DNA of 64,000 bases, taken from NCBI GenBank assembly GCA_036898135.1, contig CM072514.1, positions 83,058,435 to 83,122,434 of the forward strand, written 5' to 3'. Origin of the DNA: Oncomelania hupensis. Lineage: Eukaryota > Mollusca > Gastropoda > Littorinimorpha > Pomatiopsidae. Below are positions 37,601 to 49,600 of the stretch, piece by piece. The notes beneath the pieces are model-generated. The model was not told the DNA's origin, searched no databases, and was given only the letters and a program-made list of their open reading frames with translations. The position numbers and the translations under genes are program-made. Every line of letters begins with the position of its first letter. Position 1 is the stretch's first letter.

Positions 37601-40600
37601 TGTTCACAAAATTGCGTAACACCTAGGCTAGGAAAGATGGTGGGGAGGCGACCAATACGATGTGACAAAGATGGGGAGGGGAGTAGGACATGCGCTACAT
37701 AGCCTTTCGCTGGATATAATGCGTTTTGTCAAAACAATCAATATAAAAAATGGTCCAGTAAATATGATATCGAACATTGATTTGTTGATTTGTGTTTTTA
37801 AGAAAGCTTTAATGTTCTCATTTTTTTAGTATAAGTACAAAAGCGGAATATCTGCTACAAGGCCTGCCTTTAAAAAATGCCAAATATCTCAACTTGACAA
37901 ATTTGGATACAGTGCGTTTTGTCATGCAACCCTTCATATATTTCTATACACTTTGTGCTTTCTACATATATTTCTATACACTTTGTGCTTTCTACATATA
38001 TTTCTATACACTTTGTGCTTTCTACATATATTTCTATACACTTTGTGCTTTCTACATATATTTCAATACATTTTGTGCTTTCTACATATATTTCTATACA
38101 CTGTGTGCACAATGTCAATATTAATGTGTTAGAAGAAGACAAAAAGGTAAGCAAAAATGTGGCCAAAGCTTCCCAAATCTGGTTTTGAGCTGCCTGGAGT
38201 ACTATCAACAAGTGTTTCAGGTAGGCAGGTGGGACAAGGGTATCTCTCGTCCAAACGTGGCTTTCTGTTATGCCTCTTGGCCCTGGTTTACACCCAACAG
38301 CTACGTTAGGGGGGCAGGCTGTGGCAGGATTATTAAATGTCGCTCGTTGTCACTCGTCATGTGTGTTGTGTTGATGACTGTGCAGGTGCCGGGTCTGGCA
38401 GAGAACCGTCCGTCTGTGCTACGCGGGGACCAGATCCTGGTGCAGAAGATGATGAATGGCTTCATTACGGAAAATGTCGAGTACCAGGGCTTTGTACAAA
38501 CTGTGGAACAAGTGCGCGTCTTTGTCAGCTTCGATAAGAGGTCGGTCTCGCTCTGTGCTTTTTGCAACTGTCGACTTTTTGACTCCCATGCATAGCAGTG
38601 TGAGTCTATATATTCTCACCCACACACACCCCTAATCCTCCACCACCCAAAAAAAAATTTACAGTGTTTTTCAAATCTGGGCAAAATAAATCCTGAATAG
38701 TCTAAAAATAATAGTTTTAAGAAAAATCTGTCTATGCATCCGCTGTGCGTGTCTGTGCAAAACTGTAAAGTGGCTAAGTACTAGGGACGTATTTCATGTA
38801 TCACAACCAAATTTGGTAGGAGGGTGTATTTCCATGAGACCTCAAAAATGATCAGTGAATGAGTGACTTCACTTCAAGGTCAAGGTCACGGGGTCAGCAT
38901 ATGTTACTAAAAAGTAGAAAAATTTTCACAAAATTTAACTTTTTTCCTAAGTTTTTGATTTTGAATTTATGATTCTTTGATGCCTAACAGATACTAATGA
39001 GGCACACATGCCATACAAATTTGGCCAACCTTTCTCCAAGATCTAGGTCACTGGATCTGTCTACAGTCAGTTCAAATGGGTACTTTGAAGTGACCTTCAC
39101 CCTAAACTATTGGAGATAAAATGTTCAAACTTGTTGTATGTAGAGATAATAGATTGATCTTTTATACATGTTCCATTCTTGCATTGATTTTGAAGGTCAA
39201 GGTCATTTTAGACCTTGCAAAAACATTTTAAAAAAATTGTTCATCGTACAGTGGAATGGTTCTATATTTGACCACATGGTATGCATCAACGTTGGGTTAC
39301 TTGATTATAAATAAGCATCAGAGGTCATGTGGAGGTTGAGGTAACCCCATGGGCAAAGTCATTGAAGATCAAGATCATCCCAAGGTCACTGTTTTTTGGC
39401 ATAATACAAATTTTTGCTGTATTTCAATTTATTGTACAATAGTGTCCATTTGGAGGCAGAGGTCAAGGTCATTTCAAGATCGAGATCATCGCAAAATCAA
39501 AGTAGCATTACTTTACATTTTAATGTCATCATTTCAGTTTTTCTGGGCATGCATTTTCATGTAGGATATTGCAAGGTGCATAAGCCGCGTGTGAGTCATA
39601 TGCATATGGGCTGTGCCCTTCTGGTGTTGTTTGCATGTTTATTCAACAATGAGAGTCTGTGTACTTGCCAATGAATCTGAGTATGCTGGTTTAACTCTGT
39701 CTCATATAGCAAAACAGCACGTTGATCTTCTCCTTCATGTAAGGATTTGACAAAAACAAGCCAAAAATAGGTGCATGTGTTTAAAATGCTATATCTACTG
39801 AACGGTTGGTCAGAGCTTCATGGGACTTAGTCAGTGTGTAGATAATTGGTAACTATGCAAGTATTGAGTAAGCTTTAGTTCTGTCAGTGTCATCTGTCTG
39901 TGTTACCTGCTATTTTACCTGTGATTATAGGTAATTTCACAACCAATTCTTCGGATGATGAAAGGTTCGATCTGTAGTCGGAAAGATCGCTAGTGTGCAC
40001 GCTAGACACTGACAAATCACTCTGATTTTTATTCCCTAACTGATCAGCCCTTTCATCTACTAATTGCTGCCACAACTGCTCATATCATGTAGACTCCATG
40101 TCGGAATCAGATTCTGCCATTTTTAGAGTATCCCCGCTCTCGAAAACGCGACCAAAAACTAAAAAACTTCGATTAAAACGTGTTGTTGACACAACTGCAG
40201 TTGACAGGAAGGAAGTACACTGCTTTTAGAATGAGTTAGTGCGCATGCGCAATTGGAACTGGTTTCCGTTAAGCGGGAGAGAGGTGCTAAAAGTAGACGG
40301 TAACTAGGCACGTTTTACCGCGCTTCATGAGCCGTGACAAACCGCGCTTTACCGCGCTTCAGTAGACTAAGAGTTAAAAGATATCTCAGAGGTTTTGCTT
40401 GTTTGTCAGTTTGAAAGAATGACTTGCTTGCAGGCTTACAAGTTCCATGTACCCAGGCACAATGTTGCGTGTGCGATTTGTTTTCAACCGTCATCCAGTG
40501 CGAGTGATGCACCGTGCGCTGTCTCTGATTGGACCGGAGGATAGTGACCTGGAGAACGTCCTTTTCCCTTCTGTCGACACTGCACGTACACACAGCTTCC

Positions 40601-43600
40601 TTATACCAGACGACACTGAGTTCAGGTAAGCCAGCAACATTCTCGTGCACAAGTTGTTTAGCCATGAAAAATGTTACTAGACACTTCATGCAAGTATTGC
40701 AAGATGGGCGCCATTGTGGGCTGCAAAAATCACTCCAAATGCCCAATCTTCTGAAAACCTGCCTTTGTCTTCATAGCCCATAGGTAGTTGCATTCTATAT
40801 TAATTAGTTCACTGTGTGATGTAAAATTTTTGGTTTCAGAAGATTCTGTGTATGTGGGAAGGGGGGGGGGGGAGGACGATGGGGGATTGGCCTTGGACTT
40901 TGATGTCCTGTTGATGTCATTGGTGTTGTTGGTCCTCATTTTGTTTGTTGCTACAAGTCCAAGAAATGAATGTGTGAACATTATGAAAATTGTACAGTAT
41001 CACAAATCGTCGGTGACCATTCAAAACCCCTTATTTCCAAAAAATGCAGTTTTAAGAAAAACGAAAAAAACTTTTAAAAAATCAGGTGTCGCCAAAACAA
41101 ATGCTTTTAGTATAATTTGTATTCAGTATTGAACAGGAAATTTGGTAGTTATAGTGAGTAGATTGAGATCCCATGCATGTCTGAGAAATAGACAGAAATG
41201 TTAACATACGAGGTTTTTACTATTTTGTATGTGCTGAAAGTTGCAAGTAACGAGGTGTTGAATGTTTTGCATGAGCTTGAAGTAGCTGTTTAAAAGAATT
41301 ATTAAGAACAACAAACAACAAAGGACACATTAATACCAAATATAAGACTTGTCACCGCCACGACTCCCTCCGGGCAGACGCCACAGACAAACAACTTCCA
41401 CACGCAGGCAACCCAGAAAGAATAGCGATTACCCGCAGATGGAAGTGATGAAAACACAACAAATATATATACAACTTTCAAGCTATTTATTCATTCATAC
41501 CACACACTCATACACATACAACATTTACACATGAAACGAAGAAAATGGTGATGGAACAATCAATGGGTCGATGAACAATGGAATGGTATGTCAGATGATC
41601 GAGGGTTGCTAATCAACCACGTCTATGTATCGACCGTGCACCGCAAATGTCCGTTGCACGTAACCAACCGAAAAGGGGGGTTCGAGTGTCAAGAGAGGGA
41701 CAACAAGGAAAGAGCCGACCTGATAGTATGGCGTCCCTGTTGAAGTCTCCGTAAAGGTATCCGCCCCTCCTCGTAGCTGTTGATGTCCAAACGTAGTGGC
41801 GTCGCCGCTCCCTCTCGCCGCTGACGATGATGATGATGATGATGGTGACGCCGTAGTCGCGGCAGCCCTGCCACCGTCGACGTCTCTCAGCGAGACTCCT
41901 CCAGTCAGCTAACACTGCGACGTCGAGGCCGGGTCCCGTCCACAGAGGTCACAACCACCACGGGAAAAGTGGGGTTGTGGAACGATGATGATGTACACAA
42001 TGATGCGGACGTAGACGAACGGGTGGTGATGATGATGTTCAGTCCACACGACCAAGTGCCGTCGTCGTTGTCGCACGACGCTGGTCAACGTCGATCCACG
42101 TTACCCAGTGACGAACTGATGAATACGAACGAACTTTCGAACTTGCAACATGCTTGTCGTATTGTTAATGTCATGTACACCTGATTCTGTCCCCCTCCCT
42201 CCTCACACTCTCCCCCCTATTACACTCACTAACTTCTGCATCTTGAGGAGGCACAACTGCTGTCCACTTCCCTTCCCTTGACTACTATTAGTGTCACTTG
42301 TAATCAAACACATAATTCATGAAACTCAATGAAACTATGAATGCATGAAATGAGCAATGCTGCAAATGAATACATGTAAACATCAACACATTATTCATCT
42401 CAAGCAACCACAACCACGACAACAGCAACCACTTCCATCCTACCTTCATCACACTTCACCCCCATTCTCCTCCCTCATTCTCCCTCCTTCAGTCGCACTC
42501 TTCCTTCCTTCTGCCTCTCCTCAGTGCAACCATCCTCATCCTCCCCCAGCCTCACACACAGCTATCGTTCAACACCCCAACAGCCGGCCCTCGGTCATTG
42601 GCACAGTAGGGAAAATAACCATCACACTTACCCACACGGTTCGAATGTAATAGTACCTGTAGCCTTTCCCCTGCTTGTCTACACAGTACTCCAAGTAAGG
42701 TAATCCAGTGCGTAGTAGTTTCCGTTAGTGGACAATACCTCAACACTAACCTACCACAAACACAAAACTTAGTTATTCGAGCTACACTCTTTCCCGAGCT
42801 TGCTATCACAACTGTAACACTTCCAACTAGTATTCCTTTTGGAACCAGCTATTATTTACGTCAATAACTGTCCCTCCCTTACTTCCAGAACAAAAACAAC
42901 TCCAGAGAAACAAGACCGCACGTCTTCTCTGTGACTCTGTCAAAACCTGTTCTGACTATAGTGAGCAAATTCCTAAACTGGCTAGCCGATCTACGCTGTT
43001 GAATCACGATTTGCACGCATACGATAACACGCAGTTACTACCCCCGCCCTTATACTCTTCACACACAGACTGCCCTGTGACAAGACTAAAACAATGCAGT
43101 GAGAGTATTGCCAGTATTTTACTTACTAATGCAGACACCATTATTGTCTTTTACCAAACTGAAATAGGATAGATCATTAATACAGACCTGTTTACATTAC
43201 GATTTGAGCGTAATAAAATCTGTTTTTTTATATCTCATTCCGCTATTCCGCTTTGCCTCTTCAAATTCCGCTTTGCCAGCTGCTAAAATTACGTTTTCAG
43301 CAAATGCTGCTTGAGAAATAAAAATTAGTCTAATTTTTGGTTATTAGACAGCCCGAGTTTAGTCGTATAAATGTTTCCAGTTGCGTTTCCGTTCGAGGTT
43401 ATTCAGGAATATTGCAGATTAGATCTATTTTGTGGTAGCAATTGATAATCATTTGCCTATTAAAAGAAATGCACCCGCCTGTGGGTGATGTGCTGGGCTG
43501 TAAAAATTGCCCAGAAATCTTCTAAAGCACCTCATCTTCATGCTTTGTATTCTTTGTTGTAGATCTGCTGTGAGGGTCCATGTTTCACAAATGTATAGAA

Positions 43601-46600
43601 AGATGGAGATGACAATGGAGCGAAGCAACATTTAACTTGGAGTGTAGACTGATGGTCCTGTCTTTCCAAATTGACTTCAACCTTCAAGCAAACTTTGCTC
43701 CTCCTCTATATTTCTTTGGATTATGTTAGCATCGATATGGTTCCATTAGGAAAACATGTTTGAAAGCCTTGGATCCAATCCATCCTCAAGATCTTCGGAT
43801 CTGTCTGGGGTTGTTTAGCACATCCCTGAAGGAAAGTCTCTACGCTGAGGCTGGCGAACCTCTCTTGGGGATCCATAGGCTTCCGCTCGCCATGAACTAT
43901 TTTCTCAAACTTAAAGCAAACCCAGAAAATCCCACTTAAGATTGTGTTCTAAACCCTTTATTTACACTTAAATACTCCAACAAACTGAAAAAAGTTCCTC
44001 CTTTTGGTATCAGAATATGTTCTCACTTTGATACTGCAGGCATAGGTGTTGTCTCTGTTAATGATGACCCATTGCTAACTGTGCTCCCACCTTGGAACCT
44101 CATCAATCCCATTATCAGCTTCAAACTCACCTCCTTCAAAAAGACCGAAACTTCTGAAGCTGTTGATGAGCAACTTTATTTAGAACAATGTTCATTGTAT
44201 AAAGGATATGAAAAAAACTTTTACGGACGGGTTGAAGAAAGGAGACTCCTTTGCTGCTGCGTCGGTCTCTGGGAGAAATCTCTAACAGCCTTTACCTGAT
44301 TTTTGTTCTGTTTATACAGCTGAGCTAAAGGCAATTCATCTAGCTCCAGGGTGGAGAATTCTCCGCGAATCCGCGGATTTCCGCGGAAGGCATTTGCATT
44401 TCCGAGAAAAAAATATTGAGTTCCGAGTGTGAGAAGCTGAGGGCTACCCTTTACTGGGCATAGCGGCCAAAAGCGGCCGAAGGTCTAAACAGGCAAAACG
44501 TCCAAAAGCGTCCGTATCAACTGTGGTTATATTCTCGCGTTGTTTGAAAGATTGCGAGACTTCCGGCAATTGACTTCCGGTTAAATTCTGTTGTGAAAAC
44601 ATTCGACTGCATTTCCACAAGTTTTCTCTGTGATGCGTTCGTTTTTTCGATTTTTTTTTCAAATTTTTCTGTGTGTGTGTCTAAAATGGATGGTTTGGAT
44701 TCTTCGACTGATGAAGAAGAGTTTACAGGCTTCCATTTATCAGACATTAAAGTGAGAGAAATGGACTTGGAGTCGGAGGAAGAGATCGGTACTGACATTA
44801 GACAATTAGTGTCAGTAGTGTGCATGCATACGATCTTTCAGACTGGCATGAAAGTGAAGAAGAGGAGGGGGCTTGTTTGGACTTTTTAAAACTTTTTTTT
44901 ATTGTATACACATGGAGTAATCAAAAACAAGACATGACATGAGAAGTATAAAAAGGTAGATAATCAAAAAAGATTTATTTCTGTTCATTTTGCACTAATA
45001 CCTAAGACGTAGTGTTTTTACTAACGTACCCCTAAATATCTCTAAAATTATAAAAATTCTTGCCTGTTTACAGCTAAAAAATAGACAAACGTGTGCCCAG
45101 TAAAGTTCAAAATGTGGAGTTTGTGTGTAACAGTGGTGGACCTCAAACTTTGTTAGGCCTACAAATCAAGATTCTTAACTTTTTTGAAAGACATGTGCAT
45201 AAAACATTCTTTTTTTTTTGGTTGTTGTTGTTTCTATTCATGTTTACTTTGTGCGTTTTGCTTTCAGGAGAGGCCCTAAATTACTTTCAAAATAGCATAA
45301 ATTCATTTTCTTCCAGGGGGGCGAATACCGGGGCTTGGCCCCTGGGCCCCGGCCGGATTTCAGAGATTTCTTGATTCAGTTGTTCTCCACCCTGTAGCTC
45401 TGAAAGGGGTTTATTAATCCAAATCATCCTCATTTTTAATCATGTCTGATTCACTGTCAGCTCTCCAGGCTTTGTCCACTAGAAAGATTACGCACTCTTT
45501 TCTGGCAGAGATCCATGACCTCCACATACAACTTGTTTCTGAGGGTAAAAATATAGTTTTTATGTGGGTACATAGTCATTTGGGTACATAGTCACATGGG
45601 CCTCCGTGGCAATATTGCAGTGGACAAAGCAGCTAAAGAAGCTCTGCATCTAGCAGGGTGGAGAATTCTCCGCGAATCCGCGGATTTCCGCGAAAGGCAT
45701 TTGCATTTCCGAGAAAAAAAATATTGAGTTCCGAGTGTGAGAAGCTGAGGGGCTACTCTTTACTGGGCATAGCGGCCAAAGGTCTAAACAGGCAAAACGT
45801 CCAAAAGCGTCCGAATCAACCATGTGGTTATATTCTCGCGTTGTTTGAAAACTTGCGTGACTTCCGGCAATTGACTTCCGGTTTTTGTTGTTGTGAAAAC
45901 ATTCGACTGCATTTCCACAAGTTTTCTCTGTGATGCATTCGTTTTTTCGATTTTATTTTCAAATTTTATTGTGTTTGTGTCTAAAATGGATGGTTTGGAT
46001 TCTTCAACTGATGAAGGGGAGTTTACAGGCTTCCATTTATCAGACATTAAAGTGAGAGAAATGGACTTGGAGTTGGAGGAAGAGATCGGTACTGACATTA
46101 GACAATTAGTGTCAGAAGTGTGCATGCATACGATCTTTCAGACTGGCATGAAAGTGAAGAAGAGAAGGGGGCTTGTTTGGACTTTTTAAAACTTTTTTTT
46201 TGTATACACATGGAGTAATAAAAAACAAGACATGACAAGAGAAGTAGAAAAAGGTAGATAATCAAAAGAGAATTTATTTCTGTTCATTTTGCATTTTATT
46301 TCATTTAAATCTATACACTAGTCACTAAACCTAAGATGTGGTGTTTTTACTAACGTACCTCTAAATATCTCTAAAATTATAAAAATTCTTGCCTGTTTAC
46401 AGCTAAAAAATAGACAACCGTGTGCCCAGTAAAATTGGAAATGTGGAGTTTGTGTGTAACAGTGGTGGACCTCAAACTTTGTTAGGCCTACAAATCAAGA
46501 TTCTTAACTATTTTGAAAGACATGTGCATAAAACATTCTTTTCTTTGTTGTTGTTTCTATTTAGGCTTACTTTGTGCTTTTTGCTTTCAGGAGAGGCCCT

Positions 46601-49600
46601 AAATTACTTTCAAAATTGCATAAATTCATTTTCTTCCAGGGGGCGAATACCGGGGCTTGGCCCCTGGGCCCCGGCCGGATTTCAGAGATTTCTTGATTCA
46701 GTTGTTCTCCACCCTGATCTAGATTTCCCTTCAGAGATTTTCCAATTTGTTCCATACTCTGACCTGCGTTGTATGACTGGCTCTTATTGTAAACTGCTGT
46801 GGCAGACTGAATGGTCTAAGAAACTGTTTTGGCCTGCCTTCATTTTGGGCATACTTATGTCACCCATAGTTTCCTTTTAAAAGAAGAACACCATGGTGCT
46901 TTGCATGTGATAAATCCTTTTCCGTCTGCCTCTTTATGTCTGATTGTGCTGATCTGGTTGATGAAAGAGAAAGATATTTTGGTTCGACACATTTTATTGA
47001 GATTTGTAAAGTTTGCAATAGTAAACACTTGTTTCAATTTTTACCTGATGCATATGTTGGTTTGTTCTATCGCAAATCGATCATATCGTCTTGTTTATAT
47101 TCTTGGTTAAATGTTATTAGTAAGGCTGGTTGTATTTACATCTTGTATCATATTTAAATGTTAGCAGTTTAGTCTGATTTTGCTTAGTTTTGTGTGGTCC
47201 TGATTCGGCTCTTAGCAGTTCACTGGACCCTATAAACACTGAATATCGATCTATCTACCTTGTCAGAGCAGCAGTTGTTTGTGCTATCCTGGAGAGGACT
47301 TACTGTTGGGACCCAGTGTCTGAAACAATTGCTCCTAAATATTTGAAACTATGCACCGTGTTGAGGGATTGGCCTTGGACTTTGATGCCCTTTTAATGTC
47401 ATTGGTGTTGTTGGTCATCATTTTGGTCTTCTCTGCACTTATTTCCATTCCGAAGGCTCTGGAGGTGATGTCAAGCCACTGTACCAGCTGTTCAAGTTTT
47501 TGTTCCTCTCCAGACAATCCATCATCATCAATGTCATCCGCAAAACGGAGGTTGGAGATTGCTCTACCCCCTACGCTGACTGTGCCTTTGTGATCTGCAA
47601 GGGCATCTGACAGGGAGATGTTAAAGAGTGTTGGAGATAATTAGCATCCTTGATGCACGCCGATTGTTGTTCAAAACCAGTTCCCAGTGGTGCTCTTGTG
47701 GAGGACTGCATTGGTAGCTTTGACATACAGGCTTCTGATGACTTCAGTAATGTTAGGGTTTATGTTGTACACTTTCATGGTTCCCCACAGAGCTTCATGA
47801 TTGTTCTCTATTTCCTGGCATTGATCGTCTATCCAGTGCTCCTTTGCTGTGCGCATGCCTTTTTGGATGTCACTGCTGATTTTTTGGTAGGTATCAGCTC
47901 CCTGTGAGGTGTTCTTTCTCTTTTTCATCTCTCTTTGTTTGTTTTACAGGTCCAAAAGTTGAAGATGTGATCCATGGTTTCTTATTTGGGCGATGCTTGC
48001 CAAGGATCTCAGTGGCAGCATCTGTCACAGTATAGTTGAAGGCGGTGGTCATGGTGTTGACATCTACTTCACCAGCTCCCAAAATGAGCAGTGGAGCAAT
48101 TATCTCCTCCAATTGTGGCTTGGAATATTTCTGCCGCCTCCGGGTCTTGCAGTTTGTCCAGGTCGAATTCAAGCTGGTGCACTTTGCTTTGTTTAACCTT
48201 TTCAAGTGGAGATGGAAAGACATAATGACGAGATCGTGGCCACTTCCAATGTCTGCTCCTGAAAAAGTGCATGTCTTGCCAATGTTAATGCTTGATGTGA
48301 AGCTTTTCTTTACCATGATGTAGTCAATCTTATTGTGATGTTCCTCACTGGGACTGTACCAGGTCCATCGTCTGGATTTTTTCTTGGGAACATTTGTGTT
48401 TGCCAGTATCAGAATGCTGTATCTGGCAAACTCCCAAAGTCTCAGACCTCTGTCGCTTGTCTCGTTGTTGGTGTGTGGTCCCATGTGTCTTCCCAGTTGT
48501 GGTACTCATCTTGGCCAACCTTTGGTATTCCAGTCGCCTTGCACTTTAAAAATGTCCTTCCTCGGCACTTGGTCAAGGACAGCCTGCAGATGTTCATAGA
48601 AACCCTCGACTTAGCTGTCATCATAGTCTGATGTTGAGGCGTAGGCTTGGATGGTGGTGATGTTGAAAGGGGCTGCTCTGCTGGAGATTGGGCGGCAACC
48701 CATGACTTTGGCCAGAATGTCTTTGTGGACCAAGAATTGAGCACCGTATTCATGCCTGTCATCCCTCCCGCAGCATTCAGAAGTTCCAAAAGGTCCAGCT
48801 CGTGGGCCAGTTCTTTTAATTTTCCCTCCACAGTTAGGGTTCTAACATCTCAGGTTCCTATGATGATGTTTTTTCTCGTGCTGATCTTGCTAAGTTGTAA
48901 GGCGCGATTCTTGGTGACCTGGTCAACGACCAATGAGGTATGGAGTGAGTGGTTCTTTTCATCATAAGGCGTGTCTTGGGCAAGAAAGACCTTGCAGGGC
49001 CCAATCTTCTCCAGGCTCTTGGCCACAGCCGAAATCCACGAGTACAGTTTGACTCTCCTTGGCCCCGAGCACGTAGTCGTTGAACCTATAGTAACGTGAG
49101 ATTCCTGGCCGGTGACTTCTGTATAGAAGACTTTCACCCCCAGTGATGCCGTGCTGACATCACCCTTGTTAGTCGCTTCTTACGACACACTGGGAAACAT
49201 GGGGTCTATTCTATTTTTGGCCCAAACCCACAGAAGATATGGGCAATATCAATATAGAAAAATTGAGAAATTCGTGATGATATAAAAGGACCACACATAT
49301 CATCTGTACTCACCATAGTGTTGAAAAAAATTACCAGAAACAGCTGAAACTTCCATGATGACAATAACAAAACCACATAAGTGATGTCGACTAAACATGC
49401 TGGCGTTCATTTATTGGAATGAAACCTCGTAAGTTGAGTTACAAGGTTTAAGAAATGTATCCTGAAATCATAAAATTAAAAAACCTCGTAACTGGAATGG
49501 CCCAGTTTTTTTTTTAAAAATCGTGTGACCTGTTGGGACATTCGAGGTTTTAATGTTTTCAATTACTGATGTTTTCTAAATGAGTTATGAATTCCGAGCT

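Larger units (their letters stand above)
43700..47250 (+). mobile_element. LINE family 2: decayed copy with RNase H, broken by two hAT-like insertions
   Basis: Frames with stops read [12 protein letters not shown] (44318-44346), then after the first insertion [20 protein letters not shown] and [20 protein letters not shown] (about 45440-45650), then after the second [18 protein letters not shown] and a zinc-knuckle-like [18 protein letters not shown]. The [17 protein letters not shown] and N-x-A-D-x-A words are RNase H motifs, pointing to a LINE clade carrying RNase H (I/Nimb/jockey-like group). Ends in the gtcctgattcggctc 3' tail. Confidence 0.75.

Noticed and set aside
37936..38112. CRISPR-like array
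   Set aside because: Units are directly contiguous with no spacers, in a eukaryotic intron.
37894..38211. Repetitive proteins on both strands
   Set aside because: Products of the 30-bp tandem array (period divisible by three, stop-free in several frames).
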